Under the pieces are notes generated by a model that did not search any database, was not told the origin of the DNA, and saw nothing but the letters and a program-made list of their open reading frames with translations. A stretch of DNA of 64,000 nucleotides from an uncultured Clostridia bacterium (GTDB lineage Bacteria; Bacillota; Clostridia; Christensenellales; UBA1242): assembly GCA_944372335.1 (NCBI GenBank), contig CALVYQ010000006.1:1-64000 (forward strand). Direction: 5' to 3'. Below, piece by piece: positions 61,343-64,000 of this stretch (its first letter is position 1; each line of letters starts with the position of its first letter). Made by a program: the position numbers and the translations under genes.

Positions 61343-62878
61343 ATGGCTTTTACTTCCAACGGTCAAGTGCAATATTTGATTTTAGACTCATTGTCAGACG
61401 GCTCAAAATATGGGTTAGAGATAATTGAATATATCACAAAGAAAACACATGGTGGCTACATTTTAAAAAAGCCCACTCTTTACTCCTGCCTCACACGCCT
61501 AGAAAAGAAAGGTTTAGTTTCTTCCTCTTTTTGGGGAGAAAGTGAATTTGGTGGCAAGAGGCACTATTACGCCTTGACAAACGAAGGCAGAGAAAGCTTA
61601 GAAATCTTAAGTAAGGAATTTGCCGGAATAAACTTTGAAGTGCTAAATCAAAGAGAGATGGAAGAAGAGGAAGAGCAAAAGCCGGTATTCTTAGAGCAGA
61701 AAAATTTATTTGATTATGCAAAACAAGAACAAAAAGAACCAGAAAAGAAGGAAAAAGAAAAGGAAGAAAGCGACGTCATTGATAATCAGATTGATTTTTT
61801 TACCTTTGAAAAAGAGGAAGAAGAGAAGAAAAAAGATGACGGAAAGTTCCTTGATGCCAATGAAACTCTCACCCCATCGCAACTTGAACAGAACAAGAAG
61901 ATTTACGATTCTTCAAGTGAACTGAAAAAATATCGCAACAGAAAAAGTTTTTCTGATAATCAAATTGAAATGCCTGTCGTCTATGAAAAGAAAGAAGATG
62001 ATTTTGAAGCAAAAGTAGCAAGTTTAAAAGCTTCCCTTTTAGCGTCAAAACAAAGCCACTACGAAAACAACGATTATTCAAACATGGTCAATAAAACTGC
62101 TGATGTTGACATATACACTAAGCCTCAACAAGAGGTTGCCGAAGAAGTAAAAGACGATGCAACCTTTATCACTGAGACGCTCGATTATATCCCTTATCAA
62201 AAGCGTATAACCCCACCTAACATTGAAATCAACGTGTCTGACGAGAACTTGCCAGCTCCTATGCGTGACAGTAAGTTAGAGCCAACCTATAATGATATGG
62301 TATCTAAAATTATGGAGAAAAAGGCAGAGAATGTTGAAAAGCCAAAAGAAGTCAAAGTACAAAAAGTGGTTGAATCTTTTGCTGATTACGAATCTTTGAA
62401 GAATTATTATAACAATCACGGCTTAGAATTTAAAGAATATAAGCATACTGTTGTAGAGCGTATGCACAACACCAACTTTTTGAAATTCATCTCTTCAATA
62501 ATACTCTTCGCACTTTCTGGAATTGGCTGTGCTTTAATTTATTGGTTAACAAGTGCCACCGGAAATCTTATGGCAACCTCCAACTTTTTATACTACACTG
62601 TGCCAGCTATTTTTGCTGTCTATGCAATCATACTTTTTATAAGATATAAGTGCATGGTCAGTCGCAAAGCAAGTATAAAATATAATGCAATAATTAATTG
62701 GGTTGTTTTCCTGCTAGCATCAGTTGTCGTTTTTGTTTTAAATATTTGTTTTGGTATGACAGCAGAAACTATGGCAAGCTATCTCACCTCACTACTTGTG
62801 CCTATTTGTGCATTGCTTATCATCTTTCCAATCAATTACTACACAACAAAAATTATCTATAAAAGATATGCTAAATAA
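61343..62878 (+). CDS. PadR-family regulator fused to a C-terminal membrane domain
   Basis: A ~511-residue protein. Residues 1-95 are a PadR winged helix: YLILDSLSDGSKYGLEIIEY, ILKKPTLYSCLTRLEKKGLV, GGKRHYYALTNEGRESLEIL. Residues ~105-370 are charged, low-complexity and Lys/Glu-rich. The end carries four membrane helices (FLKFISSIILFALSGIGCAL, FLYYTVPAIFAVYAIILFIR, NWVVFLLASVVVFVLNI, LVPICALLIIFPINYYTTK). PadR proteins are normally ~110-180 residues and soluble, so this one would be tethered to the membrane. ATG 61343 follows GGAGGG. The palindrome upstream suggests autoregulation. Confidence 0.88.
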   Translation: MAFTSNGQVQYLILDSLSDGSKYGLEIIEYITKKTHGGYILKKPTLYSCLTRLEKKGLVSSSFWGESEFGGKRHYYALTNEGRESLEILSKEFAGINFEVLNQREMEEEEEQKPVFLEQKNLFDYAKQEQKEPEKKEKEKEESDVIDNQIDFFTFEKEEEEKKKDDGKFLDANETLTPSQLEQNKKIYDSSSELKKYRNRKSFSDNQIEMPVVYEKKEDDFEAKVASLKASLLASKQSHYENNDYSNMVNKTADVDIYTKPQQEVAEEVKDDATFITETLDYIPYQKRITPPNIEINVSDENLPAPMRDSKLEPTYNDMVSKIMEKKAENVEKPKEVKVQKVVESFADYESLKNYYNNHGLEFKEYKHTVVERMHNTNFLKFISSIILFALSGIGCALIYWLTSATGNLMATSNFLYYTVPAIFAVYAIILFIRYKCMVSRKASIKYNAIINWVVFLLASVVVFVLNICFGMTAETMASYLTSLLVPICALLIIFPINYYTTKIIYKRYAK

Positions 62879-62910
62879 AAGAAGCTTAATTTGTTTTAAG
62901 CTTCTTTTTT
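62877..62910. terminator. Bidirectional terminator
   Basis: AAAAGAAGCTTAA pairs with TTAAGCTTCTTTT around a short loop, between and overlapping the ends of two convergent genes. Confidence 0.85.
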
Positions 62911-63494
62911 CTTTTTATAAGCATAAATATAATGTCAAAAATGATGAATATTGCAACTAAAACAAGTGAGGCTAGAAGTATATACAAGGTAGAATTTTCA
63001 AAAAGAACGCACAAAAGTGTAATCACGAGGCAGGAAATAAATTCTCCAATTGCAATTGCAATAAACGCTTGATAGACTTTTAAATTACTTAAGCCCGCAA
63101 TCAAACTTCCACTATATACTCCTGTAAGTGGCAAAGGCACAGCAACAAAAAGTGCGAGAGATGAAAGTTTATAAAAAGTTTTTGATTTCGATGAGAGTAA
63201 GGCTAATTTTTTATGATATTTACTCTCCGCACCATTTATCAGCCTGTCGCAAACAAATCCGCTTGTCTTATTTTTAAGTTTTCTAATTATTATGATGATA
63301 AATATGCTTGGCAACATCGAGCCAATATATGCACAAACAAAAGCTACAACCGGTGAAAGAGTAGCTTCTCCCCAAATTGCATAGGAAAGCCCAAATGGAA
63401 TTGCTATTTTGCTTTCAATGGTAGGAATGAGTGCCATAAGTATGACCGCCAAAAATACACAACTAGAAAAATTCTCAACAAAAAAACCGACCAT
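62886..63494 (-). CDS. Small multidrug export family membrane protein (COG2426)
   Basis: A 202-residue protein with about five membrane helices. The conserved ALIPTIESKIAIPFGLSYAI (ELRxAIP-like) and ALFVAVPLPLTGVYSGSLIA (PxPxTGxxxG) motifs define the COG2426 group, distantly related to DedA. Its named role in drug export has weak support. The start at 63494 follows GGGAGAAATAT; the upstream in-frame start (63512) lacks a site. Confidence 0.9.
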   Translation of the reverse strand: MVGFFVENFSSCVFLAVILMALIPTIESKIAIPFGLSYAIWGEATLSPVVAFVCAYIGSMLPSIFIIIIIRKLKNKTSGFVCDRLINGAESKYHKKLALLSSKSKTFYKLSSLALFVAVPLPLTGVYSGSLIAGLSNLKVYQAFIAIAIGEFISCLVITLLCVLFENSTLYILLASLVLVAIFIIFDIIFMLIKRKKKLKTN

Positions 63495-63613
63495 ATATTT
63501 CTCCCATAACAAGTTTATGCTTGAAATTTATGAAAAAGACTTATCTTTTATAATATCTTCTAAATTTTTAACATTTTTAAATATTTAATATATAATGATA
63601 ATGGAGGCACAAA

Positions 63614-63805
63614 ATGAAGTATTCAACAAAATACTGTCAGGGCGATTGCGTGAATTTACGCCCGTGTTGTCCCCCTCCTTTTTGTCAGCCATATATTCCA
63701 CCTTGTCCGAACTGCTGTCCAAGAGAGAGAACAGGCTGTCAAACAAATAACGATTTGACGATGTTCCTTATAGGATACATGATAGGACAAAACTCTCAAC
63801 GCTAA
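63614..63805 (+). CDS. Small Cys/Pro-rich protein
   Basis: A 63-residue protein. Residues 8-42 hold ten cysteines among prolines (CQGDCVNLRPCCPPPFCQPY, then PPCPNCCPRE), and the C-terminus is LTMFLIGYMIGQ. No family is recognised. Cys-rich peptides of this size occur in spore coats of Clostridia, but metal binding is equally possible. RBS GGAGG; a strong terminator follows. Confidence 0.75.
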   Translation: MKYSTKYCQGDCVNLRPCCPPPFCQPYIPPCPNCCPRERTGCQTNNDLTMFLIGYMIGQNSQR

Positions 63806-63829
63806 CATACACAAAAAAATTACAAAAGA

Positions 63830-63865
63830 TAAAAGAGCCTTAACTTTAAATTAAGGCTCTTTATT
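63830..63865. terminator. Bidirectional terminator
   Basis: AAAGAGCCTTAA (63832-63843) pairs with TTAAGGCTCTTT (63851-63862), flanked by A and T runs. Confidence 0.85.
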
Positions 63866-63873
63866 TTGATTAT

Positions 63874-64000
63874 TTAAAGGAATTTACGAATAAGTTTATC
63901 TTTAAGTTTTGAATAAGGCTGGTATCTTATTGGCAAATCTATAGAAAAACTCTTTTTAACGATGCTCTTCTCGTGAGAAAATAGTAGAAAACTTCTTTTG
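63874..64000 (-). CDS. C-terminal end of an unknown protein (runs off the right edge)
   Basis: An open minus-strand frame of 41 codons ends with TAA at 63874, just before the bidirectional terminator. The visible part is basic, ending LIRKFL. Too short to name. The position next to a terminator and an open frame across the edge support a real gene. Confidence 0.45.
   Translation of the reverse strand, partial: KRSFLLFSHEKSIVKKSFSIDLPIRYQPYSKLKDKLIRKFL

Noticed and set aside
1..64000. CRISPR array or rRNA genes
   Set aside because: No regularly spaced direct repeats of CRISPR type and no rRNA sequence were seen.

Overview
The window is AT-rich, with strong Shine-Dalgarno sites, consensus sigma-A promoters and U-tract terminators. 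It carries spore genes (spoVAC, part of spoVAD, spoIVB), a pyruvate:ferredoxin oxidoreductase and a Bacillus-type PolA without proofreading residues. This points to an anaerobic, spore-forming, low-GC Firmicute of the Clostridia, probably an uncultured gut lineage; no finer placement can be justified from sequence alone.

Region 1 (1-17.6 kb) is mobile-element-like DNA. A LexA-type repressor behind an SOS box runs off the left edge. Next to it is a complete BREX type 1 phage-defence operon on the minus strand, in the order brxA-brxB-brxC-pglX-KAP NTPase-pglZ-brxL-winged helix. It has two non-canonical members: a KAP-family NTPase between pglX and pglZ, and an 85-residue protein resembling the DNA-binding gamma domain of FtsK/SpoIIIE after brxL. 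A SLOG (YpsA-like) protein, an XRE repressor and a Bro-N/DinD-like protein follow. The element ends inside spoVAD: only its first ~205 codons remain (17590-18225), and the 3' part must lie beyond the left edge or be lost.

Region 2 (18.3-24.4 kb) is a second insertion in the same sporulation operon. A cassette of five genes (CbbX-like AAA+ ATPase, WYL regulator, conserved unknown, macro-domain protein, beta-helix-like unknown) sits between spoVAC and spoVAD, with its own promoter, palindromic operator and terminator.

Region 3 (24.5-34.3 kb) is core chromosome: a lipoprotein, LemA, a large membrane-anchored subtilase with leucine-rich repeats, tRNA-Leu(AAG), the DUF1292-ruvX pair, polA and a small membrane protein.

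Region 4 (34.7-42.0 kb) is a compact phage head module on the minus strand: a small-terminase-like fragment, Cys-rich protein, portal, scaffold, coat, head-completion proteins and two holin-like proteins. It runs from a good promoter to a good terminator but has no large terminase, integrase, tail fibre or endolysin.

Region 5 (42-64 kb) is core chromosome: an SsuBC-like ABC transporter without binding protein, a YkvI-like transporter, truA, a shortened nifJ, a glycerophosphodiesterase, an ABC exporter with two ATPases, a dCMP deaminase, tsaE-tsaB, a PAP2 phosphatase, a XerC/D-like recombinase, spoIVB, a YgjP-like metallopeptidase and a PadR regulator fused to a membrane domain. Several genes here have no Shine-Dalgarno site and have a -10 box 6-7 nt before the ATG, suggesting leaderless mRNAs. 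A small palindromic repeat recurs at 45.4, 50.5 and 61.2 kb.
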